This document shows, piece after piece, positions 30,640 to 42,501 of a DNA stretch of 64,000 bases (within the stretch, counting starts at the first letter, position 1; each line of letters begins with the position of its first letter). Source of the stretch: Athripsodes cinereus (lineage: Eukaryota > Arthropoda > Insecta > Trichoptera > Leptoceridae); assembly GCA_947579605.1 (NCBI GenBank), contig OX388307.1, positions 26,451,237 to 26,515,236 on the forward strand, in the 5' to 3' direction. The position numbers were made by a program, and so were the translations under genes. The notes below the pieces were generated by a model, which ran no database searches, had not been told where the DNA came from, and saw only the letters and a list, made by a program, of their open reading frames with translations.

Positions 30640-31340
30640 TAACGAAATGGGATGTTTACCCTTTTTTCTTATAGAAATTTGGGATGACAATCTTCGAGTT
30701 TTTACACATTTGGAAGAGGTTTTTAGCACTTTTTCCATGTAGGTACCTACCAATATGTGGGATTTCTTAACTTCAAGCTTTTTCATCGGGACGAGGTTCT
30801 TAGTACTTTTTTTTCCATGTAGGTTCCTACTTATTATTTTTTTACATAAATGTGAACATCTGAGGTGCCAAACTTCAAGATTTTTCAATGGGAAGAGGTT
30901 TTTAGCACTTTTTTCGATATAGGTACCTACCTATTTTTTTTTACCTAAGTATGGGCATGTGAGGTATCAAACTTCATGATTTTTCATTGGGAAGAGTTTT
31001 TCAGCACTTTTTTCGATGTAGGTACCTACCTATTTTTTTTTTACCTAAATATGGGCATGTGAGGTATCAAACTTCATGATTTTTCATTGGGGAGAGTTTT
31101 TCAGCACTTTTTTCGATGTAGGTACCTACCTATTTTTTTTACCTAAATATGGGCATGTGAGGTATCAAACTTCAAGATTTTTCATTAAGAAGAGATTTGC
31201 AATGCTTTTTATGATGTAGGTACCTACCTATTTATTGTTACTAAGATATAGGCATGTAGGGAGTCAAAAATTAAGTTTTCTCATTGGGAAGAGCTTTTTA
31301 CTTCTTTTATCCACGTAAGTGCTTACTCCTTTTTTTTCAA
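30640..31340. repeat. Tandem array with a ~98-base unit
   Basis: About seven diverged copies of a unit are present. It contains TTTTTAGCACTTTTTTCGAT, GTAGGTACCTACCTA, a T tract, ATATGGGCATGTGAGGTATC and AACTTCAAGATTTTTCATTG. The middle copies (about 30900-31140) are the most alike. The internal GTAGGTACCTAC is a perfect palindrome. A single unit is found inside the element at 58102-58606. Confidence 0.88.
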
Positions 31341-31483
31341 TAAGATTTTGTTGTTTTAACCCATGTATTTGCAAGGTTTTCTATTTAATTAAACCCGAGC
31401 GATGCCGGGTTACATACGCTTGTATTAAATATTCTCAAACCCAACCCAACACACCAAGAAAACCGTGGATTTTTTTGAAAAGC

Positions 31484-31660
31484 ACGTAACATTTTTTTTC
31501 ACAACGGTCGTTACAAATATCCGTTACATTCTAAAAAAAGGTACTGTGAGAAAACCGAGGAGTTTTTGAAATATTTCAAATTCGTGTACCATTTTGAATA
31601 ATTTAGTAGTTTTTAACTCTACAAGCAGTAGTTTTGTAAAATAAAATTTGGTCACACTGA
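31484..31660. repeat. Repeat related to the interior of the 11.2 kb hAT element
   Basis: GTCGTTACAAATATCCGTTA, GAAAACCGAGGAGTTTTTGA and AAATTCGTGTACCATTTTGA match 11295-11425 with small changes. The terminal TGGCCAAC ends are not present here, so this is a partial or differently bounded copy. It lies just upstream of the small mitochondrial-type gene. Confidence 0.6.
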
Positions 31661-31786
31661 TTATATATCTCATAGAGAAAATAGCTGCTCGCTGTCAGAA
31701 TCGATTTGATGTTTTGATTTCGCAACAGTTCCATCCCTGAGAAAAGCAAAACTCTCGAGATTATTTATTAATTTGCAGATTGCAAA

Positions 31787-32337
31787 ATGTCATTTTCCTT
31801 GAGAATTTTGATAAAGAAATTCAATAAGCCTTTAATTCTATCCAGGTATTTGAATATCTCTTTAGTTTACATTTCTAGGTTATAATACAACAATTTTGTG
31901 GATTACTGTAATTGTTTTTATTTATGAATTTCCACTAATTTTCAAATGTTTTTAGATTGTGTCCAGTGTCACAATTACACGTACATAGCCACACTTATTG
32001 TACAGCTCAGCCAAAATCAAGTGAAGAGTTCACAAAATACTCCACTAGCAAAGCAGCTAATTGGAAAGCAGCATCATCATTATATGGAGAGGAGGTTGAT
32101 GACATACCGTGGTATCAGCCACATGTTATAGTTTTAAGCACAGTAATTTTTCTCCTTTACTTTTGTGCTTTACGTGAAGAAAATGATATAGATCAAAAGT
32201 TGTATCGACCACTGTATGAAACGATTCCGCAATCTGAAAAATCTTATTTAATTCTTACAATTGAAAAACTTAAATCAGAAGGTAAAGATTATAAACAATA
32301 TGAGGCACGCTTAAAGGAGCTGGAAGGAAAACTTTAA
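31787..32337 (+). CDS. Small single-span, probably mitochondrial protein
   Basis: Two exons, 31787-31845 and 31956-32337, encode 146 residues. The N-terminus (MSFSLRILIKKFNKPLILSR) has many Lys/Arg and hydrophobic residues and no acidic ones, as in a mitochondrial presequence. A single membrane segment (HVIVLSTVIFLLYFCAL) lies near residue 90. It is followed by REENDIDQKLYRPLYE and a charged, helical C-terminus ending LKELEGKL. The layout resembles small accessory subunits of respiratory complexes. I cannot name the family securely; a complex I accessory-type protein is one possibility. The start has a good AAAATG context, and the acceptor TTTTTAG fixes the second exon's phase. Confidence 0.8.
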
Positions 32338-32639
32338 TGGACTTGGCGTTATTAATGAGTAGTTTCATAATATTATTTAGTAAATTAACTAAATAGTTTA
32401 ATTATTTATCCAATGTGAAAAAACATTTTCACATTTATCAATGTTGTATTTAGGGGTATAACTAATATAATATCTTAAACATTTTCTCATCTCTCATTAT
32501 ATTCCCCATATCTATTAGTAAGATAATTTTATGTTTTGCTATGTATTCAGATATGGTTTTTAGATACTTGTATGATAGTATTGTTTTAATTAACAGAGTG
32601 TGACCAACTCTGTTAACTCTATGGTTTGTATGTGTAACA

Positions 32640-32860
32640 TTATATCCTATACCCCCACATCATATCCCAAGTAGGGTAGACAAAAACGTAATTTCATATA
32701 GATCTATCCTTACATACTTCCTTTACATTCATACAATTTATGATACAAATACGTCAATTTCTCTTATGCAACACACACCTGTCCTTGAGAATTTCATCCA
32801 CACAATCAAGTCATGTGGTTCTAAGACACCTGCGGCATTTCACACCACTCTTTCAAATTT
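32640..32860 (-). mobile_element. Decayed LINE C-terminal fragment
   Basis: The order of landmarks matches the LINE at 7790-8010 read in the same direction: ATATCCCAAGTAGGGTAGAC, ATAGATCTATCCTTACATAC, CTGTCCTTGAGAATTTCATC and CATGTGGTTCTAAGA. Deletions and substitutions have destroyed the frame. Confidence 0.7.
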
Positions 32861-34852
32861 TATTTATTTAAAATAATTTTTCTTTGTGCATTGAATTGTA
32901 TAACAGATAATTTTACGATTCTTTGTAATAATTGATGTAAAAATTAAATATTTTCGTAAGTCAGGTATTGAATTAAAACCTTTTCCATAAAATATCATGC
33001 AATTTTGTATCTAAATGTGAACTAGGCTTAAAAAACAATCGGAGTCACTACAATTTCACCATCAATTTTTTTTTATATATACATAATTAGCATTTTTGTT
33101 TTAAGTTATAAAATATATTATTTTTAATATGTATTCTGTTAATGTTGATTTAAATGAAATAGCAATTTTATAGTCATCTGATGTTTTATTTCCACCTTTT
33201 CCGGCTACAAACGAAACACAGATTTTATTTACAGTATTAATGTGATTGTATCTCTTTATATCTCAATGTACAATTGGATATTCTATTCACATCAGTGGCC
33301 ATGATAAATTGTGTAGTAGTTTCCTACTGTAAGGAAAATGTTAAAGAGCAATACCTTCTCAGGTTTAAATTCTTGTGTACTTATTAAATCAAAGAACAAT
33401 AATTCCAGTTTATGTTGAGAAATGGAATGAGTGAATGATTCCTAGGAAAATCATCCATCAGCACACACCACAAGCTGAATTTTAGAATAATTGAAAAAGA
33501 TAATATTAAAAATCTTTAATTTAGCCGTGAGATGAGAGATAAAAAGTAAAACAAGGAATTCTTTTTACATACATTTATTCACATATTTTTTTTTAACTTG
33601 AAGCTCATTATATACCTAATATATTTTATATAACTTTAATATAGTTCAAGTAAACACACTGAGGTCCTATATTATAAAGTAGGTAATACCTAATACTTTA
33701 TACAGATTAATAATTTAATAGATACACAGTCCTTACACAATAATATATATATACTATACAAGTTCAAATTATAATAAAGATTTAGAAAAAATATGTAATA
33801 ATCATTAAATAAAATCAAATTGTGTCATAACATAGCTCTCAAAAACTGTAATCGAAAAGAGAAATAAATTATTCCCTAAATAAAATTATTTTGTTCTGCT
33901 CTTTATTACATCGATGAGTATTAATTTTACTAAACAAAAATAATCTAGAATGGGATGTTCTATGATGATTCCCATTATCGTTTTCACCTGTATTCAAACT
34001 CTTAAGATATTAAATTAATAATAATAATAAAAAGCCTTAACATCTGCACAATAATACACTCAGTTTGGGAAACGTTACACATAGATATTACATGTAGGGA
34101 ATGGTTACACAAATTGGGGAACATCAAACATATAATAAGTAACATCAACTTAGATTGAAACATCAATATCGTTAAGACAAAGCTTTTCATAAATACTGTA
34201 TTTAAACATTTAACACATAATTCTATAACCGAGATATTATTTTGAAATCATTTTTATAATCATATTTTCAGTGTAAAGGAAATGTTGTATCTTATTTTCT
34301 TTCATCCATCAACCATGCAAGCAAAGTAATTGAGGAATGCAGTAAGACAATATATTTACTACAGTTCAATAAAATGAGGTTGCATTTATGTATATTATAA
34401 ACAAAGAATGCGAGGGAATTAATAAATAAATATTTTTCATTTCTTTTGCATCCATACTGTATTTTTGTCGAATAAAGTTCTTTCCCTGGAACACACAGGT
34501 GTTATTAAAAGAAACAAGTATTGAAAGTTTTATATTAATGTTTGAAGATAAGCAAAAAATATAAAATTATATCAGACCTATATCACAGAAAACGGAAGAA
34601 AAATACATAATTATTAGAGTATAATCACTAACTACATCACACGCATCAGCCGAGTTTTTGGACAGAATTTTTAATAAGAGTTCAAAGTGGAATTCCTTCC
34701 CGTTGCAAGTATACAAATTTTGTCCAACATAATAAATAATAAGTGTAATATTATATATACTCTCATTCTTAGAAAATGCTTACACTACCATAATCACATC
34801 AACAAAATCCTTGTGCAACCCATAATGGTCAACTTTTCATTCAAACTATTTT

Positions 34853-35109
34853 CGTCGTTGCATATTCAAAAAGGGACATGTGAATTCATAAATGTTTTGA
34901 CATTTCTAGAATAAACTGCTTATAATGACATCATAACAATTTTATAAAGTAATTCTAAGTATCAAATATTAAAATTCAATACTTAAATAATAATATCACA
35001 TGCCAATAAAAAGTCCAAACTACAATTTTAATGCCTTAATGAATAGTTTTAAAAGAGTATGCCCAAATAAAAATGTGCGCACATGTCTCTTTTTGAATAT
35101 GCAACGACG
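34853..35109. repeat. 29-base inverted repeat pair, 199 bases apart
   Basis: 34853-34881 (beginning CGTCGTTGCATATTCAAAAA) and the reverse complement of 35081-35109 agree at 28 of 29 positions. No target-site duplication stands out at the outer edges. The enclosed sequence is AT-rich and non-coding. Confidence 0.8.
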
Positions 35110-38100
35110 TTATATTAGTATTTACTTAGATAAAGCCTTATTGAACTGATGGAAGGTGTCTGCATAATGTAGAAGTTTACTACGAAATGTAAACACAAAA
35201 CAAACTCATTGATAAATAATAAATGTAACAGGTTAGCAAAAATAAAAATGTTGACATGTGAAAAAATAAACTATCTTGATTAATTAGCAAAATTAGATAA
35301 AAATATATTTATGTTGGCTTGATATAACAAACACAAAACAAAAAATAGTGGTTACTTTCACAATAATATTTACAGAACTTAATTTTCTATATTGTTTAAA
35401 TGTGATTTACTGCAAAGGGATGACACTAATTTCTCTGGATTTTCAAACATTATTTCGAAGATCTGACCGAGAAAAAATTTATGAATTCGGTGGTGTATGC
35501 TTCATATTCGAATGTTGATGATTTAATTCAATGCACAAAGACTTTGTTATTGTGACAAAAAATTGGACTACATCATGATCAAAATATGATGCAATATGAT
35601 ATTAATTATATCATTACTATACAAGAAATTTACATAGTGTAATTATGACATTTTTATGAAGGACACAATAGTTTTTTTTTATCATTTAAAGCTCTATCAT
35701 TAAAATATATATGCCATCGGTGGATTCATAAATCTCCTATGTGTATTTATCAAGATTTTACGGGAGATCTAAAAAACTGTTTTGCTGGATGATATTTTCA
35801 AAGTATTTGATTTGTCACGTGGAAGGTGTCTTAGAAATTCTTTAGTCTGAAAAATTTCACATAATCCTTGTTTAAGCTATATCTCTGTAGATGCGGCTTG
35901 ACTAGACAAATAATTTGGTATTATCAATATATAATTTTTGAAAAAATTTATGCATTGAAAGTTTCGTGGATCCACTGAAGATATATATATTTACATATTG
36001 TATGTGAAATATAGTTTTCACATTTATTGGACTTTTACACCTGCATGAGCGGAGATATTAAGAATATTACTCAGCAGACACTTCATCCACACTACTAAAA
36101 GACTGTGCTAACTCTTTTTAGTAAGAAAGAAGGAATATAAAATACTAAAGAATGTGACTTTCCAAGAACAGCCAATGATTTGTAATCCTTAAAAGTAAAA
36201 CTAAATGGTCTGGATTTCAAATATATTTCTATTGTTTACTGTTTTTACAAAAATATTTAAGTGAGTAGGTATGAGGTAAATATATTTCTTTCAGTGCCAT
36301 ATTTATCGGATACAAAACTTATGTGATATTTTCAAAAGAAGTTGAGTTTATTCTATTGTAGTTTAATAGCAATAGATAATACAAACTTCAATTATATGGT
36401 AAAACTCAGCAATTTTAACACAGAAAGAAAAAGCGTAGTCAACGTTTTGAGACAACAATATTTTACATTAGATACACAATGTATGCAGTGGCCATACTCT
36501 ATGAAGCATTTTGATAGTGACTAAAACATTTTTTCCACTGATGATATTACTAGGATGGTGAAAACAGGTAATTCATACATATTAGTACATTTAACTTATA
36601 TGTATTTGTAAAAAATTAATTAATTTTGCTTGTTTTTCTGTGTATCCTTCATATGAAAATAAAATAAAACACTGTAATTTCACACAGTTATTCCAATTAA
36701 TACAAACACTTACCAACACTAATAATAAGCTATGAGCATTTATACTAATAATATAATAACATTAATTTAATAGTAAAAATACTTAGTATCATTTAATGAA
36801 ATCACAATACTTATAGTATGTAAGTATACAAAATAAAGAAGAGAAATATAATGTATGTTTTACAAACAAGATACATAATAATTTCTTCATTACATAAGTA
36901 TATTAAAGTATAATATGAAGCTGATTACTTGTACACAACAGAATTTCTATCAATATGAATAGTTAGTACTTTTCAAATAATAAAAAATAATATCTACAAA
37001 TATATAAATGCATACTTGGATCGTATCAAAATATAACCTTATACATTTGCCATTGCAAAAATATAATTGATAACAATAGTACTCTGTTATAAAAAAAATG
37101 TAATGTAAATACATACTTAATTATTATGAGGAAAATATCAGAATAGATATTGTTGCATATAAAATACTTGTGATGTCAAAATATTTATAAAATTATAATA
37201 GATATACTCCTCCGATTGACTTTAAAGAGAGCTCACTATTATTATTAACTTAATGAAGAAATCCACTACGACAAAACAAAACCATTCACACTTCGCTAAA
37301 TAAAATCTGAAGAATGTCATTTCTAGTCAAACATTCCATAAAATAAAAAGATGCAAGTCAAACTCAATACCATTCCTCTTTAAAATAGGCATCTATTGAA
37401 AATTTTAACGTAGTGCCATGGAATTAAGACCATCGAATGTTATATTATTTAAATTATGTCCAGTCCGTTGAAATACATATTAAAATTATTATAAGAATAG
37501 GAACAATTAACACAAATTGTTATTTTTCCAAGTAACATTCCTAACAAAGAATTAAAAGGTAAGTAAAGTTTGGTGTCAGCCAAGATCACTGCACTCGGTT
37601 TTACAGTCATGAATTAATAATATTTATATATTATATTGAAAATTCACAAAGTGTGCCCGGGGGCACAAAATGTAAACTTCTACTTCTATTGTAATTCCAT
37701 GTCAGTTTATTCACAAAAATACTGATATTTATATAAGAATGTTTTGAATGAACTACAAAGTTAGAGAATAATGTAACAGTCTTCTAAAATTGACATTTAA
37801 CAATAAACGAATGGCAGAATATCATATTTTACAAAAGCTTGAAGATTTAAAAAATAAACTTCAAGGAACATGTATTTTTAAGAGGCAGAGCAAAAGAAAA
37901 ATAATTTACTATCGACACCTCTCTCAAATTATGATATAGTTGAATAGAAATTCTAGATTTAGAAAAAAATACCTATAAAGACATGAACACACAACGATGC
38001 TATGAATAAACCACATACAACAGTCACGGATAAGGAATAAATTGAAAAATTTCATGGTAGTTTAATTGAAGATGTTGAGCTTTCGAATTATGCTTGACAT

Positions 38101-38578
38101 CATAGTTGTCAAAAGTTTCTTTAGTGACAACAGAATGGAGGAAAAGTATACAGTATAAAGATGAATATTTTGCGAGTTTTAGACTTAAAAATAGTTATCC
38201 ACGGCATTTTGATGTTACTTTAATATTTTTATACACAGAGACATGATGAATGGTATACAACAATAAAAGCAAACTACTACATATGATAACACTTTAAATG
38301 TAAAGATGATAATAATATGATGAGTACAAGAACAGTTTGTTAATGAAATACAACAAATAACTTATTCATCATATCATATTATTCAAAATGTATACAACAA
38401 GTTATTATTATAGTCTCCGGTACACCAACTTTAAGATATCTGCATTAACAATAAGGAGGAAATACCAATACCAAGCTGATAACACAATCGTCTATCTATT
38501 CCATACAAGTAGATTTAGATGTCAAAACAGCTTCATTATAATGATGCTTATAAAACAAATTCAGTATAGTTACGCAGT

Positions 38579-41500
38579 CTACAATCCATCACAGTCATAT
38601 TCGAGGACAGTCTTGTGGTAAAATAGTAAATATCTGAAATCAGAGATTAGAAAAGTAAGACACACAATAAAATACAATAAGACAAAGTTATGAAAGATGA
38701 GAAAGTTAACAAAATGAACACACACCCTTCACTATCTAATACCTCTTTCAAAGAGGCCTTGGTGATCATGTGGTCATCACACTTGTACCAGCAGCCCTGC
38801 ATCTGCCTCACATAGGCTGTATAGTGACCCGCATCCAAGGAGCCCAGGTGGTTCACCACAGCAAACAAAGAATAGCGGTTGTCTGCAAATATCGACGGAT
38901 CTCCTCCTTGACTTCCAGGTGTATCGGCATTGTTGTTATTATTGTGATGCCGAGATCGAGCTCCTACATTCTGCTCTCTTCTGTGACTCGACATAAAAGG
39001 TGTCATGTCTAGCTCCGCTGGGAAAGATATGAATGTGGAAATTTTTCTGTCGATTTGACTGGAATGTTCAAACCTCTTTAAATGAAAACTTGCTACAATT
39101 GGTAATGTTTCTAATGTAAGTTGTTTTGTTGACTCTTGATAAGCTCTGCAATTTGAACATTTAATTTTGGCACTTGATCCCAGATGTTCTGCTCGAGTAA
39201 AACGTTCCAGACATCCTTGAAGAGATTCCGGGCCACCCAAATCCAATGATATATCCCAGAAGGGATCAATAGTAGTGGATACACCGCTACAGGATTGACA
39301 GACCACATCACTTTGAAGGCCTCCCGTAAATATTTGATCTATGATACAGTCACAACGTGCATTAGCACCATCCTTCTTCTGAACTGGTTCCTCCATTCCA
39401 TTACGACAATGCCTGAAATTAAAACAATGTCTCAACAATCTACTCACAAAAATTTAAATAAATAAATTATCAATAAAAGAAATCACTGTTGTTACCTATG
39501 CAAAACATCTAATGTTGCAATGAAAAATTCATGTGCATCTTGTTGTTCATATCCAGCCAGGTGCCTGGCGTGGGTCCAAATCAAATGTAATAATCGATGG
39601 AGAATCAGGGGAGTCTTTGATCCTGAATAGAATTCCTGAAAGCATCAAGTGTGAAATATCTGTATATTGCATAATAAAAGGTTAGGGCAACAAATTGAGA
39701 ATTCATGGCAACAACTAATTAATTTACCTGAAACAGTTTTGAGACTTCACATACAAGACATTTGACTGGACCTCCTGCAGACACTTTACATTTATGTTTT
39801 TCATCAAGAAAATAATCTCTCAATAGAGGTGTATGAATCAAAGCCTAAAACAAACAATATTACATGATTACTTGAATTAGTATATATGCAACACGCCATG
39901 AAAGGAATAGAGTACCCCATACTTAAGTATAGACAAAAGTAATTAAATAATATAAAAAACTAAATTTGTGAATAGACTGTGATATTAATTATATTCATTC
40001 ACACAATCTTATGATTAAATACAAAAATAAGTAATTTTATAATGCATTAAAAGACATGAAAATACATTTTTTTTAATTAAAAGAAGGGAAAACATTTAAC
40101 ATTTTTTGGCTTTCCTGCATTTACCTGCACAATGCAATTCATGAAACACGTGGAGCCAAGGTTTTGTAATCCTCTGAGTCCGATTGTGGTTAACGGACTG
40201 ATGACACGCCTCTTTCTAAGCCTTCTCAAGGCTGTCACCTCATGTGCGTTGGGCAACCATGGGGTGTATGGTGCACTGAGTCCAAGTGATCTGAATATCG
40301 AGGAAATATTATCTTAGTTGGTTGGTTATCTTATTGATACTATCAAAGAGCAAATTATATGCTAGAGATACTATTCTTATTGTTTTACTAATGATATGCT
40401 GAGGCACATTTTTTGAATCATAATTTTCATTAAAAGTCAGCCTACCAACCGTGAATGGTAATATAGATAATGGTATAATTATATCAAAGATATACCTAAA
40501 AATAAATTAATTGAGTTATTAGCCCTAGTCAGCTCTTTATTATAACGTGCTCTTAGTACACTATATAAATTGAGAGGTTAAGTTTTAAAGCTATTTTCTT
40601 TTTAATTATTTGCTTAGATTCATCTTACTTTTTATCTAAGGGACTGCTGTATAAAATGATCTCAAAGAATTATTATCTCGTTTTTTCTGTGCACTCCTAT
40701 TTCTCTTATTAAATAATAATTATAATAGTACATGTCTCATTTATGTTATTATTTTATGTGTCAATGTTGTATAACCAAGTTACTTGTTTTGTTAGAGATT
40801 GGTAAAGACTTATGAATTATTGATATAAATAATAATTTATTGGGTTACATATAGACATGAGTCACCTTTGTCTCTCACTACAGCAAGCTATGAGTTAAAA
40901 TGTATGTAATATACTGAAAACTTGCCACTTGGCTTTATTCCAGTTATAGTATGTACTTATCTCGGTAACTATATCTTAAAACCTTTATTGTAACTTATAA
41001 ATTGAGTGAGTGACATAATCTGTTAGTCATTGTATAGATGTGATAATGTAACATGAAATGAGGCAACTTGAGATGCATTCATTTATAATATTATGCAAGA
41101 AGTGTACAATACAGTTTAAGTGATGCACAATTTGGGTAGTATATGCAAGTAGATATGTATCATAATAATAATAATGGTGAGAGGATTGAGTGGTAATATC
41201 AAAACATTGCAGGTGGTATGGTGTGGTGAGGTGTAGTTGTGGTGTGCATTTCCCAGGTCCAACCCTAATACATAAATAGCTTGTCCTTGCTCCCTACATC
41301 CACAGGGATGCACACACCACAATACTCTACACAATCAATAAATCACAATACACATACAGTCACACACAGAGCTACAATGTACTTGTGCTTGCATACAGGA
41401 CCACCTACCACCTGCCACCCACCACCCCAGTCACAAGTATCTATTATACCTACACAATCTGTACTGTGACTGTGCACTCTGTGCTGTGTTATGGTATATA

Positions 41501-42163
41501 CCATTCTACCTGTAGGTACCTACTACTACAACTACTAGATCTGATGCAAGTCTGCACTTACTTCTTCTCCTTGATCTTATTTACATTTCCTATGTCCATG
41601 AGCTGTCTGTCATATATGTAATCTTGGCATTGGGCGCAAAACACATTCCCATGGGCCAAGTCAACATAAAGGAAATGTTTCTTAGATTTTGAGTGTTCTT
41701 GTATGTGTCCATTATAGCATCCGAAGAATATGCAGTGCATACAGGAATGCAACCGAGGTCCGGGAGAGCGACATGTGAAACAAAAACAGGAAGTGGCCTG
41801 CAAGCATATAACCCTGGGTCAATATTTTACAACTTATAATTCATCGCATATAAAAAATATTCTGGAAAAAAGCATTGTCAACGACATTTGCGCAAACCAA
41901 AACAATCGCATCAGCTGTTTTATAGACTTTATTATACACGCGCACTCGACGTGAAACTTTGCAGATTCTCTGCAAGGGTAATTATGCAACGGAATAAAGA
42001 AGATATTTGCATAAGAAAACATCGATAAATGCGTAGAACATACCTTATACCTCCTGGCTTCATAAGAGGTGCACGCTACGAAAAAAGCGTGCAAAACTTT
42101 ATAAGGTTGGGTGCCTTTGGCAGCTTTAAAATTGTTTAAATGTATACAACCATTATCGTTCAT
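38579..42163 (-). CDS. not: Ubiquitin hydrolase of the SAGA module (USP22 / Nonstop)
   Basis: This cysteine protease removes ubiquitin from histone H2B as part of the SAGA deubiquitinase module. Seven exons in minus order: 42163-42044, 41797-41562, 40290-40125, 39844-39728, 39635-39496, 39412-38726, 38633-38579; together 506 residues. The N-terminal zinc finger (ZnF-UBP) shows [34 protein letters not shown] and [13 protein letters not shown]. The USP domain follows, with catalytic Cys167 in [13 protein letters not shown], His456 in DAGHYTAYV and the acid at WYKCDDH (472/473). Structural zinc cysteines appear in CQSCSG and CSNCRA. The final 18-residue exon ([12 protein letters not shown]) was located by phase and homology. 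A Asn/His-rich insert near residues 410-425 is loop-like. The start shares a 338-base divergent promoter with PDXDC1. Confidence 0.95.
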
Positions 42164-42501
42164 TTTTATAATATTCACTTATATCACTATAAGAAAGCAC
42201 TCAACCCTCACGAATGATCAGCTACGACAGGATGTTTGACAGCGGAATCGAAACACAAAAGCCTGAAAAACGACACCGGCTCACGAAACCTCCAGCCTCG
42301 GCCACGACCCACTTGAAACAAAGGCGAGTTGCGGCGTTAAGTTGGTACTGATCAGCTGATTGTGCACTTACAATACCACTGCGATATTGATAGAATACAC
42401 CTACGTTCATTATCGTTTTCTTGCTTTATTTACATTCTCTCTGCTTCTCTCTTTGTCTGTCAAACATCCAAGTGACGTTTACAAAACGGTGTATTGCCAC
42501 G
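42164..42501. promoter_or_regulatory. Divergent promoter interval, Nonstop / PDXDC1
   Basis: Only 338 bases lie between the start codons of the minus-strand Nonstop gene and the plus-strand PDXDC1 gene. The interval is clearly more GC-rich than its surroundings around 42240-42330, as expected for a shared promoter. No specific factor site is claimed. Confidence 0.65.

Larger units (their letters stand above)
28665..31786. other. Intergenic spacer with repeats, no host gene seen
   Basis: The first few hundred bases are the probable asp 3' UTR (AATAAA near 28746 and 28968). Sequence to about 30160 is AT-rich without coding signal. The rest is occupied by a TTA microsatellite, family X, a roughly 98-base tandem array and a hAT-related piece. 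The last ~100 bases would include the promoter and 5' UTR of the next gene. Confidence 0.6.
32338..38578. other. Convergent 6.2 kb AT-rich spacer, no gene seen
   Basis: Two genes point into this interval, so it must contain both 3' UTRs. No open frame looks coding on either strand. Apart from a decayed LINE fragment (32640-32860) and a 29-base inverted repeat (34853-35109) it is low-complexity AT-rich DNA without obvious repeats. It could be a long 3' UTR of Nonstop or a non-coding transcript; sequence alone cannot decide. Confidence 0.5.

Noticed and set aside
30640..31340. Regularly spaced repeats that could suggest a CRISPR array
   Set aside because: Eukaryotic context, units adjacent without unique spacers, and diverged copies; it is an ordinary tandem repeat.
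33301..33400. Short frame starting MINCVVVSYCKENV resembling a THAP-type zinc finger
   Set aside because: It stops within 30 codons and lacks the remaining zinc ligands and the conserved tryptophan; too little to call.
33660..38560. Many short frames in the 6 kb spacer as coding genes
   Set aside because: All are short, overlapping and AT-driven, with no motif or phase-compatible splicing.
41281..41469. Pro/Thr/His-rich frame in a Nonstop intron
   Set aside because: Arises from CA-rich low-complexity intronic sequence between recognised Nonstop exons.
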